Part shown: positions 26,023-34,889 of the stretch, one piece after another
How positions within the stretch are numbered: the first letter of the stretch is position 1
How the letters are laid out: each line of letters begins with the position of its first letter
Assembly: GCA_021792335.1 (NCBI GenBank)
Contig: JAJYUW010000005.1
Span: 1-45,396, forward strand
Origin: Pseudomonadota bacterium
GTDB lineage: Bacteria; Pseudomonadota; Gammaproteobacteria; Burkholderiales; Sulfuricellaceae
Reading direction: 5' to 3'
Length of the DNA: 45,396 nt
Position numbers and translations under genes: made by a program
The notes under the pieces: generated by a model
What the model saw: the letters and a program-made list of their open reading frames with translations, nothing else
What the model was told of the DNA's origin: nothing
Database searches by the model: none

Positions 26023-26751
26023 TCAACGACCGTAGAAATCGACGGTCTGCGGGGTGTACGGCGTGCCGTCGCCGATGAAGCGACGCCGCACTTCGCGGGC
26101 ACGCTCCTGCACGGCAACGACGCGCGCCTGCTCCAGCGCGGTCGCCCGGTCTTGGGTGATCTGCAGTTGCTGTGCCTGGATGGCCTGCCGCGCCTGCAAG
26201 GCCAGCAGTTGGTTGGTGGCCTGCGTGGCTTGCAGCGCACCCACGGCAGACTGGCTGCGGTTCACCAGATCGGCCAATGTCTGCTCGTCGGATGCGAAGT
26301 TCTGCACCGCCTGCGACTGCACCTTGGTCGCGGTGCGCAGCGCTTCCAGCGAATTGCGCCAGCGCGAACGCGCATCAGTCGCCATCTGGCTTCCCGAGAT
26401 GGAGGCGGAATACGCATCGGGGTAGAGTCGCTGGAATTCGGACTCCATCTGCGACACGTTGAACGCCAGGCCTTGGGCTTGCTGGATGAGCTGGTTGGTG
26501 GCCGACAGCGAGGCACGCAATTCATTCAATGCACTGAAGTCCAGGCCGGTGAGGTTCTTCGCCTCGTTCATCAGCGACTGCGCCTGGTTCTGGAGCTGCC
26601 TGATCTGGTTGTTGATCTGCTCCAGCGAACGCGCGGCCGTCATGATGTTCTGGGCCAGGTTGGACGGATCGATCACGACCCACTGCGCATGTGCGGCGGG
26701 CATGAGGGTCACCAACGTTGCGGCGGCAATGGCGAGGATGGTTTTTTTCAT
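26023..26751 (-). CDS. trbJ: P-type conjugative transfer protein TrbJ (VirB5 family)
   Basis: Secreted minor pilus/adhesion component, 242 aa. The true start is the ATG at 26751, overlapping the trbE stop as ATGA; the longer track ORF runs back into trbE. The signal peptide MKKTILAIAAATLVTLMPAAHA is followed by WVVIDPSNLAQNIMTAARSLEQINNQIRQLQNQAQSL, the family signature, then mostly coiled, Gln-rich helices. The C-terminus ends RRRFIGDGTPYTPQTVDFYGR. The GTPYTP motif is shared with the EexN-like lipoprotein encoded at the head of this module. Confidence 0.94.
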   Translation of the reverse strand: MKKTILAIAAATLVTLMPAAHAQWVVIDPSNLAQNIMTAARSLEQINNQIRQLQNQAQSLMNEAKNLTGLDFSALNELRASLSATNQLIQQAQGLAFNVSQMESEFQRLYPDAYSASISGSQMATDARSRWRNSLEALRTATKVQSQAVQNFASDEQTLADLVNRSQSAVGALQATQATNQLLALQARQAIQAQQLQITQDRATALEQARVVAVQERAREVRRRFIGDGTPYTPQTVDFYGR

Positions 26752-29198
26752 GATGCGTACTCCTGTGGGGTGGATGAATAGGACGGAAATGACGGAACAA
26801 GGTCGGCAGCCCAGTCGAGGCCGCGATGGCGCAGCCAGGCGGCTGCGAAGTCGGAAGACGATGCCGAACGGGAAACCGCATCGCGTACTTCGTCTATTGC
26901 GCGCTGGTCCTGCGGCGTCGAGGCGCCGGCAAAGGCCAGCGTGACCGGCCCCAGGTCCAGGTCGAACAAGCGATTGCCCAGCCGCGACTGGTAGTAGTAG
27001 TCGCGCTTGGGAACCGCCTCGGCCACGATGTCGATCTGGCGGCGGTTCAAACCGAAGCCTTCGTAGATCACCCTGATCTGCGGTTCGGTCGCCTGCGGGT
27101 TGGGCAAGAAGATGCGGCTCGCGCAGCTCTCGATGATCGCGGGCGCGATGGCAGAATCCTTGATGTCGGCCAGTGACTGCGTGGCGAAGATGACGCTGAC
27201 GTTCTTCTTGCGCAGCGTCTTGAGCCACTGGCGGATGCGTGCGGCAAACACCGGGTCGTCGAGGAACAACCAGGCTTCGTCCAATATGAGCAAGGTCGGC
27301 GCACCGTCGAACCGTTCATCGAAGCGCGCGAACAGATAGCCCAGTACCGCCAGCACTGCCGCCTTGCTGTGCATCAGTTCTTCCATCTCGAAGCACTGCA
27401 CGGAACCCGAGCCCAGGCGATCCGAGTCCGCGTCCAGCAGCTTGCCGTGGGCGCCGCCGAGCACGTAAGGTTGCAAGGCCTGGCGCAGCGCGTTGGATTG
27501 CAGAAGTACCGACAGCCCGGTCAAGGTGCGCTGCTCCACCGGCGCACCTGCAAGACTCCCCAGCGCCGACCAGATGGCGGCCTTTTCTTCCGGTCCGACG
27601 GTCACGCCTTCATGCAGCAACCGACCTTCCAGCCACTCGGACGCCCAGGTGCGGTAGCCCTCCTGGTCGATGCGGGCCAGCGGCTGAAAAGCAATCTCGC
27701 CGTCCATGCCCAGGTCGTAGTGTTCGCCCCCAAGTCCCAGGATGGTGGCGCGCATCGAGCGCCCCATGTCGAAGGCAAAGATGCACGAGCCGGGATAGCG
27801 GCGGAACTGCATCGCCAAGGTGGCCAGCAGCACCGACTTGCCCATGCCGATGGGACCGACCACCAGCGTGTTGCCCACGTCGCCAATGTGCGTCACCAGC
27901 CGGAACGGCGTGGCGCCATCGGTGCGCGTCACGATCAACGGCGGCCCATCGAGATGCGCATTGCGCTCCTGCCCGGCCCACACCGCCGATACTGGCATCA
28001 GGTGCGCCAGGTTCAGCGTCGAGATGATGGGCTGACGCACGTTGGCGTAGGCATTGCCCGGAATCGAGGACAACCAGGCGTCCACGGCATTGAGCGTTTC
28101 CGGGATCGTGACAAAGCCGCGGCCCTGGATGACACGTTCAATCCGACGCAGCTTTTCATCGGCAACCGAAGGATCGGAGTCGAGCACCGTCACCGTGGCC
28201 GTGACATAGCCGAAGGCCACTTGATCGCTGCCCAGTTCCTGCAGGGCCGCATCGGCATCCGCTGCCTTGTTCGAAGCGTCGGTATCGACCAGCGGACTTT
28301 CCTGCTGGAAGATGGTTTCGCGCAGCAGCGCCACCACGTTCTTGCGTTTGGCGAACCACTGGCGGCGCAGGCGCGTAAGTTCCTTTTCTGCTTCTGATTT
28401 GTCCATGCAGAGAAAGCGCGTGGACCAGCGGTAGGCGAAGCCCAGGCGGTTCAAGTCGTCCAGTAATCCCGGCCAGGTCGAGGTAGGAAAACCGCGCACC
28501 GATGCCACGCGCAAGTGCTGGTCACCCAGCATGGGTGCCAAACCTCCAACCAAGGCAGAATCGGCCAGCAAGGCATCGAGATAGAACGGATGCTCCGGCA
28601 CAGCCACTCGATAACGCCGCGTCGAAACGGTCGCATGCAAGTAGGTCAGCGTCTGGCTGTCGTCCAGCCAGGCTATCTCCGGCATGACGCCATCGAGCAG
28701 GTCAAAGAAGCGATCCGTCTCCGAGACGAACGACTCCAGCCGTTCGCGCCAGTCCACGCCGCCCTGCGGCGTGTTCTCGTACAACAGCTTGGCGGCGCGA
28801 GCACGGGATTCCTCGGCAGGCAGGTACGCCAGCGTCAGGTGGTAGCTGCTCTCGAAATGGCTATGGTCTTCCTCAAACGAGGCCCGGCGTTCTTCGTCCA
28901 CCAGCCAGGACAGCGGCTCGGGAAACTTCGACTGCGGATAGTCGGCAGCCGTGCGCCTCTCGGCTTCCACGAACAAGGCCCAGCCCGATCCCAGTCGGCG
29001 CAGCGCGTTGTTCAAACGCGCCGACGTGGCGATCAGTTCGCCTTGCGTGGCGCTGTCCAGGTCCGGCCCGCGAAAGCGGGCCGTGCGCTCGAAGGAACCG
29101 TCCTTGTTAAGCACGAGGCCCGGTGCAACCAACCCGGCCCAGGGCAACCAGTCGGCCAGTAGCGCAGGCCGCTTGCGGTATTCAGCGAGATTCTTCAT
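26748..29198 (-). CDS. trbE: Conjugal transfer ATPase TrbE (VirB4 family)
   Basis: Cytoplasmic/inner-membrane ATPase energising pilus assembly and transfer. It has about 816 aa from the ATG at 29198 (MKNLAEYRKRPALLADWLPWAGLVAPG, the normal TrbE N-terminus). The CagE/VirB4 N-terminal domain is followed by the P-loop GNTLVVGPIGMGKSVLLATL. The Walker B region APTLLILDEAWLFLDDP comes next, then KNVSVIFATQSLADI. The gene is full length, but an IS1111-type insertion ends immediately upstream of the ATG. The GAGGAG ribosome site still present beyond the IS probably belonged to this gene. No Shine-Dalgarno is visible in the new upstream sequence, so translation is likely reduced. Confidence 0.94.
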   Translation of the reverse strand: MKNLAEYRKRPALLADWLPWAGLVAPGLVLNKDGSFERTARFRGPDLDSATQGELIATSARLNNALRRLGSGWALFVEAERRTAADYPQSKFPEPLSWLVDEERRASFEEDHSHFESSYHLTLAYLPAEESRARAAKLLYENTPQGGVDWRERLESFVSETDRFFDLLDGVMPEIAWLDDSQTLTYLHATVSTRRYRVAVPEHPFYLDALLADSALVGGLAPMLGDQHLRVASVRGFPTSTWPGLLDDLNRLGFAYRWSTRFLCMDKSEAEKELTRLRRQWFAKRKNVVALLRETIFQQESPLVDTDASNKAADADAALQELGSDQVAFGYVTATVTVLDSDPSVADEKLRRIERVIQGRGFVTIPETLNAVDAWLSSIPGNAYANVRQPIISTLNLAHLMPVSAVWAGQERNAHLDGPPLIVTRTDGATPFRLVTHIGDVGNTLVVGPIGMGKSVLLATLAMQFRRYPGSCIFAFDMGRSMRATILGLGGEHYDLGMDGEIAFQPLARIDQEGYRTWASEWLEGRLLHEGVTVGPEEKAAIWSALGSLAGAPVEQRTLTGLSVLLQSNALRQALQPYVLGGAHGKLLDADSDRLGSGSVQCFEMEELMHSKAAVLAVLGYLFARFDERFDGAPTLLILDEAWLFLDDPVFAARIRQWLKTLRKKNVSVIFATQSLADIKDSAIAPAIIESCASRIFLPNPQATEPQIRVIYEGFGLNRRQIDIVAEAVPKRDYYYQSRLGNRLFDLDLGPVTLAFAGASTPQDQRAIDEVRDAVSRSASSSDFAAAWLRHRGLDWAADLVPSFPSYSSTPQEYAS

Positions 29199-29224
29199 GG
29201 CATGTTTATATGGACGCCTCCCGT

Positions 29225-29486
29225 TTGCCAAGGACGATGTGGGTGTGTTGGGACAGATAGGCTGCAGTTTTATATCCGGCCTGTGGTGCAGGCGGATGCC
29301 TGCTGGCCCTGATGGAATCCGCTGACCCGCGCCTCATTTCTCCAAAGGACTCGGAGTCCTTCACGCCATACAGGCTTGGCGGGTCACGGTCTGACCTGTT
29401 TGCCATCACACTTTTATCGACCTTGCGCAACCTTTATGGCGACCACTCCTTTCATCAAAGTGGTTGATACAACGTTGTGTGCCGTC
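29225..29486 (-). ncRNA. Candidate guide (seek/bridge) RNA region of the IS1111-type element
   Basis: The non-coding 3' side of IS1111-group recombinase genes encodes the guide RNA. Here it contains a perfect AAGGACT-CGG-AGTCCTT hairpin (29345-29361). The hairpin is nested within an outer stem made by TGACCCGC (29323-29330) and GGCGGGTCA (29378-29386). Exact RNA ends and guide bases cannot be defined from one sequence. Confidence 0.4.
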
Positions 29487-30512
29487 CTACGCGGGCCGAC
29501 TCACAAACCCTTTTTGGTACGTCCGTTCATGGGCGAGTAGCGCCCAGATCGTGCGCGCCATCTTGTTGGCCAGCGCCACCACCGCCACATTCAGCGGCCG
29601 GCGTCGGCGCAGTTCCGTGATCCACGGTTCCGGTTCCTTGGCGTGCGTCAGCACCGACCGCGCGCCGTGGATCAGCAGCGTGCGCAGGTAAGTGTCTCCG
29701 CGCTTGCTGATGCCCAAGAGCCGTATTCGTCCGCCGGTGCCGGTTTGTCGAGGAACCAGGCCCAGCCAGGCAGCGAACTCGCGTCCGGACCTGAAGGCCT
29801 TGGCATTGCCCATCGTGGCGACCACCGCCGTCGCAGTCAGCAGACCCACGCCGGGAATATCCACGATGCGCTGACAGGCTCGATCCTCCTTCTGCCAGAC
29901 CTTCAGCCTGCGCTCGATCTCGCCGATCTGCTCGTCGAGCTTGCCGATGCGTTCCCATTGCTCGCGCAGGGTGTCGATCACCATCGCCGGCAGCCGGTCC
30001 GAAAGCCGCCGTAGTGCTTCGGCGATACCTTTCCCGACGCCGGCCTTGCCCTGCGGCATGACCTCGCCATACTCAGCCAGAAGCCCGCGCAGGCCGTTGA
30101 TCTGGGCCGTCCGAAACTTCACCAACTGCTGGCGCATGCGGTGCAGGGCCAGGATGGCTTGCTGTTCCTCGGTCTTGACGGCGACCGCCTTGACGTTGGG
30201 CTGTTGCACCGCCGTCCAGATGGCGCGGGCGTCATGCGCGTCGCTCTTGTTGCCGCCGACGAAGGGCCGCACCGCCTTGGCCGGCATCAGCTTGACCCGG
30301 TGACCCATCGCCATGAGTTCCCTCGCCCAGTGCTGTGCGCCACCGCAGGCTTCCATGCCGATCCAGCACGGCGCCCGGTTGGCGAAATGTTCGAGAAACT
30401 TCTCGCGCTTGAGCTGCAGACTCACGATTTCTCCGCTCTCCATGTCGATCCAGTGCAACTGAAACACCCTTTTGGCGATATCCACGCCGACCACTGGTTT
30501 GCTATCCTTCAT
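29487..30512 (-). CDS. IS110-family transposase (IS1111 group, DEDD recombinase)
   Basis: 341-aa recombinase with an N-terminal RuvC-like DEDD domain: VVGVDIAKRVFQL (Asp), WIGMEACGGAQHWAREL (Glu) and GGNKSDAHDARAIW (two Asp). A helical middle section follows. The C-terminal Tnp_20 domain is IVDIPGVGLLTATAVVATMGNAKAFRSGREFAAWLGLVPRQTGTGGRIRLLGISKRGDTYLRTLLIHGARSVL, with the conserved Ser in the GISKRGD region. The frame is intact, so the element may be active. It inserted into the trb operon in the same orientation, so read-through from the trb promoter or its own transcript could still reach trbE. The 190 bp between the right repeat and the ATG hold its promoter. Confidence 0.95.
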   Translation of the reverse strand: MKDSKPVVGVDIAKRVFQLHWIDMESGEIVSLQLKREKFLEHFANRAPCWIGMEACGGAQHWARELMAMGHRVKLMPAKAVRPFVGGNKSDAHDARAIWTAVQQPNVKAVAVKTEEQQAILALHRMRQQLVKFRTAQINGLRGLLAEYGEVMPQGKAGVGKGIAEALRRLSDRLPAMVIDTLREQWERIGKLDEQIGEIERRLKVWQKEDRACQRIVDIPGVGLLTATAVVATMGNAKAFRSGREFAAWLGLVPRQTGTGGRIRLLGISKRGDTYLRTLLIHGARSVLTHAKEPEPWITELRRRRPLNVAVVALANKMARTIWALLAHERTYQKGFVSRPA

Positions 30513-30735
30513 GTCGGACCCTCCGGTTTGCCTGTGAAGATCTTCGTATCTTCCACCTTGGGCACTTCGATGCCGTCGGCCCGTGAGGGTCCACCTCTCA
30601 ACTCGTTACCACCGCAGAGTTATCCACGGCACCGGGCGCCGACGGTCCCTCTATCACCAGAAGCGACCGGCGCGGTGGGTAACTCGGGTTCAGCGCTCAC
30701 GGGGTGGGAGGCGTCCATTTCATTTCTCCTCGGTC

Positions 30736-31020
30736 TCACACATCCAGCAGCGGGCGGTGTTTGATGTGCCGGGCGAACACGGCCATGAACTGCGGATCAA
30801 GCCGCGCACCCCAGACCGCCAGCGAATGGCCAACGATCCACAGCACCAGACCGGGAATCCACAATTGCAGGCCCAGCCCGACGGCGGCAGCCAGCGTGCC
30901 GTTGGCGATCGCCACGGTGCGCGGCGCGCCGCCCAGCAGGATCGGTTCGGTCAGCGAGCGATGCAGCGGAATCTCGAAACCACTGGCGAAGCCCGCAGCG
31001 AACTCATTGGTGGCATTCAT
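30736..31020 (-). CDS. trbD: Conjugal transfer protein TrbD (VirB3 family)
   Basis: 94-aa inner-membrane protein of the mating channel. FEIPLHRSLTEPILLGGAPRTVAIANGTLAAAVGLGL is the strongly conserved TrbD N-terminal part, followed by a second hydrophobic stretch (LWIPGLVLWIVGHSLAVW) and RLDPQFMAVFARHIKHRPLLDV. The start overlaps the trbC stop (ATGA). The gene appears complete. The IS begins about 12 bp after its stop codon, in what was the trbD-trbE junction. Confidence 0.94.
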   Translation of the reverse strand: MNATNEFAAGFASGFEIPLHRSLTEPILLGGAPRTVAIANGTLAAAVGLGLQLWIPGLVLWIVGHSLAVWGARLDPQFMAVFARHIKHRPLLDV

Positions 31021-31385
31021 GCGACCACCGCCCCGCCCGAGAACGAGAAGAACGACAGGAAGAACGAGGAAGCGGCGAACGCGATCGAGAGTCCGAACAC
31101 GATCTGGATCAGCTTGCGAAAGCCGCCCGAGGTATCGCCGAAGGCCAGGGCCAGGCCGGTGGAAATGATGATGATCACCGCGACGATCCGGGCCACCGGC
31201 CCCTGGATCGATTCAAGAATGGATTGCAGCGGCCCTTCCCAGGGCATGCTGGAGCCGGCGGCGTGAGCCGTCGTCGCCAGGCACAGCATCAGTGCGGCGA
31301 GCACGACAACGTGCAAGGCCAGCCGCAGTTGCGGATTTACGGAGAAACGGGAAGTCGAAAAAGTGGTGTGCACGCTGTACGTCAT
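31017..31385 (-). CDS. trbC: Conjugal transfer prepilin TrbC (VirB2 family)
   Basis: Pilin subunit precursor of 122 aa from the ATG at 31385, which overlaps the trbB stop. The track start at 31679 lies within trbB in another frame. A long basic signal region (up to LMLCLATTAHA) precedes the mature, hydrophobic peptide GSSMPWEGPLQSILESIQGPVARIVAVIIIISTGLALAFGDTSGGFRKLIQIVFGLSIAFAASSFFLSFF, which has two membrane helices. This is the typical TrbC/VirB2 layout. Confidence 0.94.
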   Translation of the reverse strand: MTYSVHTTFSTSRFSVNPQLRLALHVVVLAALMLCLATTAHAAGSSMPWEGPLQSILESIQGPVARIVAVIIIISTGLALAFGDTSGGFRKLIQIVFGLSIAFAASSFFLSFFSFSGGAVVA

Positions 31386-32431
31386 GGCAGTTCTCCAGGG
31401 GTGGTTGAGGACGGGAGGAAAAGAATCGGAAGCGGCGGCGCGAGCGCGTCGTCGAGCTGGTAGCCGTGACCATCGAAACCGACGATGCGAGCGATGGTCT
31501 GAACATGGCGGGCGCGACCGCGCCCGGCGATGAAGACGACGACATTCACCGCCTCGGCGATCAGCGCACGCGGCGGTGTCAAAGCGACTTCGAGGATCAG
31601 TTGTTCCAGGCGCAGCAGCGCACCGTGGGCGGAACTGGAGTGAATCGTGGCAATACCGCCGGGGTGGCCGGTGCCCCAAACCTTGATGAGGTCCAGCGCT
31701 TCGCCGCCGCGCACCTCGCCGACGATCACGCGATCAGGGCGCAGCCGCATCGTGGCCCGCACCAGCTCGGCCATCGACACCACGTTAGCCCGCGTGCGCA
31801 GCGATACGTGGTCGCGGGCGGCACACTGAAGCTCCACGGTGTCTTCGAGCACCAGCACCCGATCACCGGTGGCGGCGATCTCGGCCAACAAGGCGTTGGC
31901 CAGCGTGGTTTTACCCGTGCTGGTGCCCCCAGCAATCAGGATGTTCTGCCGCTCGCGCACCGCGCGGCGCAGGAACTCGGCTTGTTCTTCGGTCAGAATG
32001 CCGTCCGCGACATAGCGCTCCAGACCGATGATGCTCACGGCGCGCTTGCGTAGGGCAAAGGCCGGCCCCGGCGCAGCCGGTGGCAGGATGCCTTCGAAGC
32101 GCTCCCCCGTTTCCGGCAGCTCGGCGGTCAGCAGCGGCTGGCCGTGATGCACCTCGGTGCCGACATGAGCAGCGACCAGCCGGATGATGCGTTCGCCATC
32201 GGCCTCGGACAGTTTGACGCCTGTCGGCGAGCGGCCCGACGACAAGCGATCAATCCACAAGGAGCCGTCCGGGTTGAGCATGATCTCCACCACGTCCTGG
32301 TCTTCCAGCGCGGCGGCGATCAGCGGCCCCATCGCTGTGCGCAGCATGCGGATACGCCGGTCCAGCGATGTGGCGGCGGATGATGGCGGCGCGGGCTGCA
32401 ACTTAGGAGGCAACTTCGGGACGGCGATCAT
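31382..32431 (-). CDS. trbB: P-type conjugative transfer ATPase TrbB (VirB11 family)
   Basis: Hexameric secretion ATPase of 349 aa. The N-terminal domain contains VVEIMLNPDGSLWIDRL. The ATPase core has Walker A NILIAGGTSTGKTTLANALLAEI, the Asp box VLVLEDTVELQC, Walker B-type VIVGEVRGGEALDLIKVWGTGHPGGIATIHSSSA (the His box) and the conserved C-terminal VVVFIAGRG. The start overlaps the copG-like stop (ATGA). Confidence 0.95.
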   Translation of the reverse strand: MIAVPKLPPKLQPAPPSSAATSLDRRIRMLRTAMGPLIAAALEDQDVVEIMLNPDGSLWIDRLSSGRSPTGVKLSEADGERIIRLVAAHVGTEVHHGQPLLTAELPETGERFEGILPPAAPGPAFALRKRAVSIIGLERYVADGILTEEQAEFLRRAVRERQNILIAGGTSTGKTTLANALLAEIAATGDRVLVLEDTVELQCAARDHVSLRTRANVVSMAELVRATMRLRPDRVIVGEVRGGEALDLIKVWGTGHPGGIATIHSSSAHGALLRLEQLILEVALTPPRALIAEAVNVVVFIAGRGRARHVQTIARIVGFDGHGYQLDDALAPPLPILFLPSSTTPGELP

Positions 32432-32880
32432 GCTCCGTCCTCCTGCATTGCTGCTTCTGCCAGCCGCGCAGCATCAGGCTGGATTTCCTCGTAGACCTCC
32501 TTGACCAGGCTGCGCCCGCGCAGCAGATGCCGGCCGAGTTGTTCGATGAACTGCTCGAAGCGTGCCTTGCCTTGGGCTTTCGCGGCTTCCTGATGGGCCT
32601 CCGGCACGGGCGTGCTGACCGTCAGGTAGTAGCGCACGTACAGCGCCAGCGTCTCGATCAGGATGTTCTGGTCGCGCTCCAGACGCTCGAACTGGCGCGA
32701 CAGCCGGTCCAACCGTTTGGCGGTGGCCGCTTCGCGCTGGTCGCCCGCATCCGGCGACAGCCAGGACGCCAGCGCCGCTGCGACGATGGATGACTTGGAC
32801 ACGCCTTTCTTGGCGGCCAGTTCGTCCAGGCGCTTGGCATGGTCGGGTTGGATGAAGAGGTTCAGGCGGGCTTGGCTCAT
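32428..32880 (-). CDS. CopG-like ribbon-helix-helix protein of the trb operon
   Basis: 150-aa protein. The N-terminal segment ARLNLFIQPDHAKRLDELAAKKGVSKSSIVAAALASWL is a ribbon-helix-helix DNA-binding fold. A charged helical and probably coiled-coil section (RLDRLSRQFERLERDQNILIETLALYVRYYLTVS) and a further C-terminal helix follow. It lies between traG and trbB with 4-bp ATGA overlaps on both sides, its constant position in Tn4371-like modules. It probably regulates the operon or helps DNA processing; neither can be shown here. Confidence 0.88.
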   Translation of the reverse strand: MSQARLNLFIQPDHAKRLDELAAKKGVSKSSIVAAALASWLSPDAGDQREAATAKRLDRLSRQFERLERDQNILIETLALYVRYYLTVSTPVPEAHQEAAKAQGKARFEQFIEQLGRHLLRGRSLVKEVYEEIQPDAARLAEAAMQEDGA

Positions 32881-34889
32881 AGCTGGATTCCGTCGTCAGG
32901 GTCAAGGGCTGCCAGCCGCGTCGTGCGCTGCAAGCGCGGCGAAATCGAATCAGGCTGGAATGGGAGGGATGCCGAAAGAGGCAAAGGGAAATCGTCGTCA
33001 TCGAGCAGCGACAGGTCGCTGGCCGACTGCTCGGGTTCGGGGCTGTAGGTGGCAACCTCGGACAGCTCCGGCTGCTGGCGCGGGCCGCCGTCATCAGCCG
33101 ATTCACCCAGCCCAGCCGTGGCGGACGTGGCTGGCACGGCGGGGATGGCCAGGGCGCTCCAGTCGTCGGCGCGGGTGGCAGGCACGTCGGCGTAGTGCCC
33201 CGGAGTCAAGGTGGGCGGCGGCAGTACGCGCCGCTTGAAGTTGGCGTCAAGGTAATAACGCAACTTCTTGGCCTTGATCGGCGCTTGGCCGGAGACCATC
33301 ACCACCGATTCATCAGGTGGCAGTTGCATGACTTCACCGGGCGTCAACAGTGGCCGCGCCGTTTCCTGGCGCGACACCATCAGGTGGCCCAGCCACGGTG
33401 CCAGACGATGGCCGGCGTAGTTGCGCTGCGCGCGCAGTTCGGTGGCGGTGCCCAGCGTCTCGGAGATGCGCTTGGCCGTGCGTTCGTCGTTGGTGGCGAA
33501 GGTCACGCGCACATGGCAGTTGTCCAGAATCGAATGGTTCTGGCCGTAGGCCTTGTCGATCTGGTTGAGCGACTGCGAAATCAGGAAGGCGCGCAGGCCG
33601 TAGCCGGCCATGAAGGCCAAGGCCGACTCGAAGAAGTCGAGACGTCCGAGCGCCGGAAACTCGTCGAGCATCAGCAGCAGCTTGTGTTTGCGTTCGATGC
33701 CATCGGAGCCATCCAGCGACTCGGTGAGGCGCCGGCCAATCTGGTTGAGGATCAGACGGATCAGCGGTTTGGTGCGGCTGATGTCCGAAGGCGGCACCAC
33801 CAGGTACAACGACACCGGATGTTCGGCAGAGATCAGGTCGGCGATACGCCAGTCGCAGCGCGAGGTCACTTCGGCCACCGTGGGATCGCGGTACAGCCCC
33901 AGAAAACTCATGGCCGTGGACAGCACGCCCGAGCGCTCGTTGTCCGACTTGTTGAGCACTTCGCGTGCGGCCGATGCAACGACAGGATGCGGTGTTTCGC
34001 CCAGGTGGCGCGTGCTCATCATCCGATGCAGCGTCACCTCGAACGGGCACGCCGGATCGGACAGAAAGTTGGCGACACCGCGCAGCGTCTTGTCTTCACC
34101 GGCATAAAGCACATGCAGGATCGCCCCGACCAGCAGCGCGTGACTGGTCTTCTCCCAATGGTTGCGCCGCTCCAGCGCACCTTCGGGATCGACCAGGATG
34201 TCAGCGATGTTCTGCACGTCGCGCACTTCATGCGCGCCGCGTCGGACTTCCAGCAGTGGGTTGTACGCGGCCGACTTCGGATCAGTCGGGTTGAACAGCA
34301 GGCAGTGCGAGAAGCGCGAGCGCCAGCCAGCGGTGATGTTCCAGTTCTCACCCTTGATGTCGTGGATGACTGCGGACGCTGGCCATGACAACAGTGTCGG
34401 CACCACCAGACCCACGCCTTTGCCCGAACGCGTAGGTGCGAAGGTCAGGACGTGTTCCGGCCCTTCGTGGCGCAAATACTGACGGTCATGCAGGCCGAGG
34501 AAGACACCGGCCGGGCCGGTCAGCCCGGCCTTGCGGATTTCCTCGGTATCGGCCCAGCGTGCGGAGCCGTAGGTCGTGACCAGCTTGGACTGCCGCGAGC
34601 GCCATATCGACATGCCGATGGCGACCACCACGGCGACCATGCCGCTGACACCGGCGATGGCGCCGCCCGTGTTGAAGATATGCGGCGCATAGGCATCAAA
34701 GAAGAACCACCACTCGAACAGACGCCAAGGGTGGTAGACTGGTGTACCGAAGAAGTCGAACCAGGGAGTGCCAAGGCGTAGCTGATAACCCAGGGCGGCG
34801 GCGGTCCATTGTGTGGCACCCCACACGCCGGCTATGACGATGCCAAACACCGTCAGTACCTGACCGAACAGCACACTGGTCCCTTGCAT
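32877..34889 (-). CDS. traG: Conjugal transfer coupling protein TraG (VirD4 family)
   Basis: Inner-membrane ATPase that couples the relaxosome to the secretion channel, 670 aa. The start at 34889 (MQGTSVLFGQVLTVFGIVIAG) is chosen for its GGAGG ribosome site; the track start adds 12 unlikely residues. Two N-terminal membrane helices are followed by Walker A HVLTFAPTRSGKGVGLVVPTLLSWPASAVIHDIKGEN, Walker B HKLLLMLDEFPALGRLDFFESALAFMAGYGLRAFLISQSLNQI, and a C-terminal polar tail. It heads the long trb operon, 285 bp downstream of the EexN-like gene. TTGACA occurs in that gap, but no matching -10 was found. Confidence 0.95.
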   Translation of the reverse strand: MQGTSVLFGQVLTVFGIVIAGVWGATQWTAAALGYQLRLGTPWFDFFGTPVYHPWRLFEWWFFFDAYAPHIFNTGGAIAGVSGMVAVVVAIGMSIWRSRQSKLVTTYGSARWADTEEIRKAGLTGPAGVFLGLHDRQYLRHEGPEHVLTFAPTRSGKGVGLVVPTLLSWPASAVIHDIKGENWNITAGWRSRFSHCLLFNPTDPKSAAYNPLLEVRRGAHEVRDVQNIADILVDPEGALERRNHWEKTSHALLVGAILHVLYAGEDKTLRGVANFLSDPACPFEVTLHRMMSTRHLGETPHPVVASAAREVLNKSDNERSGVLSTAMSFLGLYRDPTVAEVTSRCDWRIADLISAEHPVSLYLVVPPSDISRTKPLIRLILNQIGRRLTESLDGSDGIERKHKLLLMLDEFPALGRLDFFESALAFMAGYGLRAFLISQSLNQIDKAYGQNHSILDNCHVRVTFATNDERTAKRISETLGTATELRAQRNYAGHRLAPWLGHLMVSRQETARPLLTPGEVMQLPPDESVVMVSGQAPIKAKKLRYYLDANFKRRVLPPPTLTPGHYADVPATRADDWSALAIPAVPATSATAGLGESADDGGPRQQPELSEVATYSPEPEQSASDLSLLDDDDFPLPLSASLPFQPDSISPRLQRTTRLAALDPDDGIQL

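Larger units (their letters stand above)
29199..30723 (-). mobile_element. IS110-family (IS1111-group) insertion sequence between trbD and trbE
   Basis: About 1525 bp. Subterminal inverted repeats ATGGACGCCTCCC (29210-29222) and GGGAGGCGTCCAT (30706-30718) are perfect 13-mers placed a few bases inside the ends, as in IS1111-group elements. TTCAT occurs at both junctions (29194-29198 and 30719-30723). Joining the flanks across the element restores ...GAGGAGAA-ATGAAGAAT..., the expected trbE ribosome site and start. The long non-coding end lies downstream of the transposase, as expected for this group. Confidence 0.88.

Noticed and set aside
26752-27228. N-terminal extension of the trbJ ORF
   Set aside because: Out-of-frame reading of the trbE 3' end; the signal peptide starts at 26751.
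33195-34388. 397-aa plus-strand ORF opposite traG
   Set aside because: Antisense shadow; TraG motifs are intact on the other strand.
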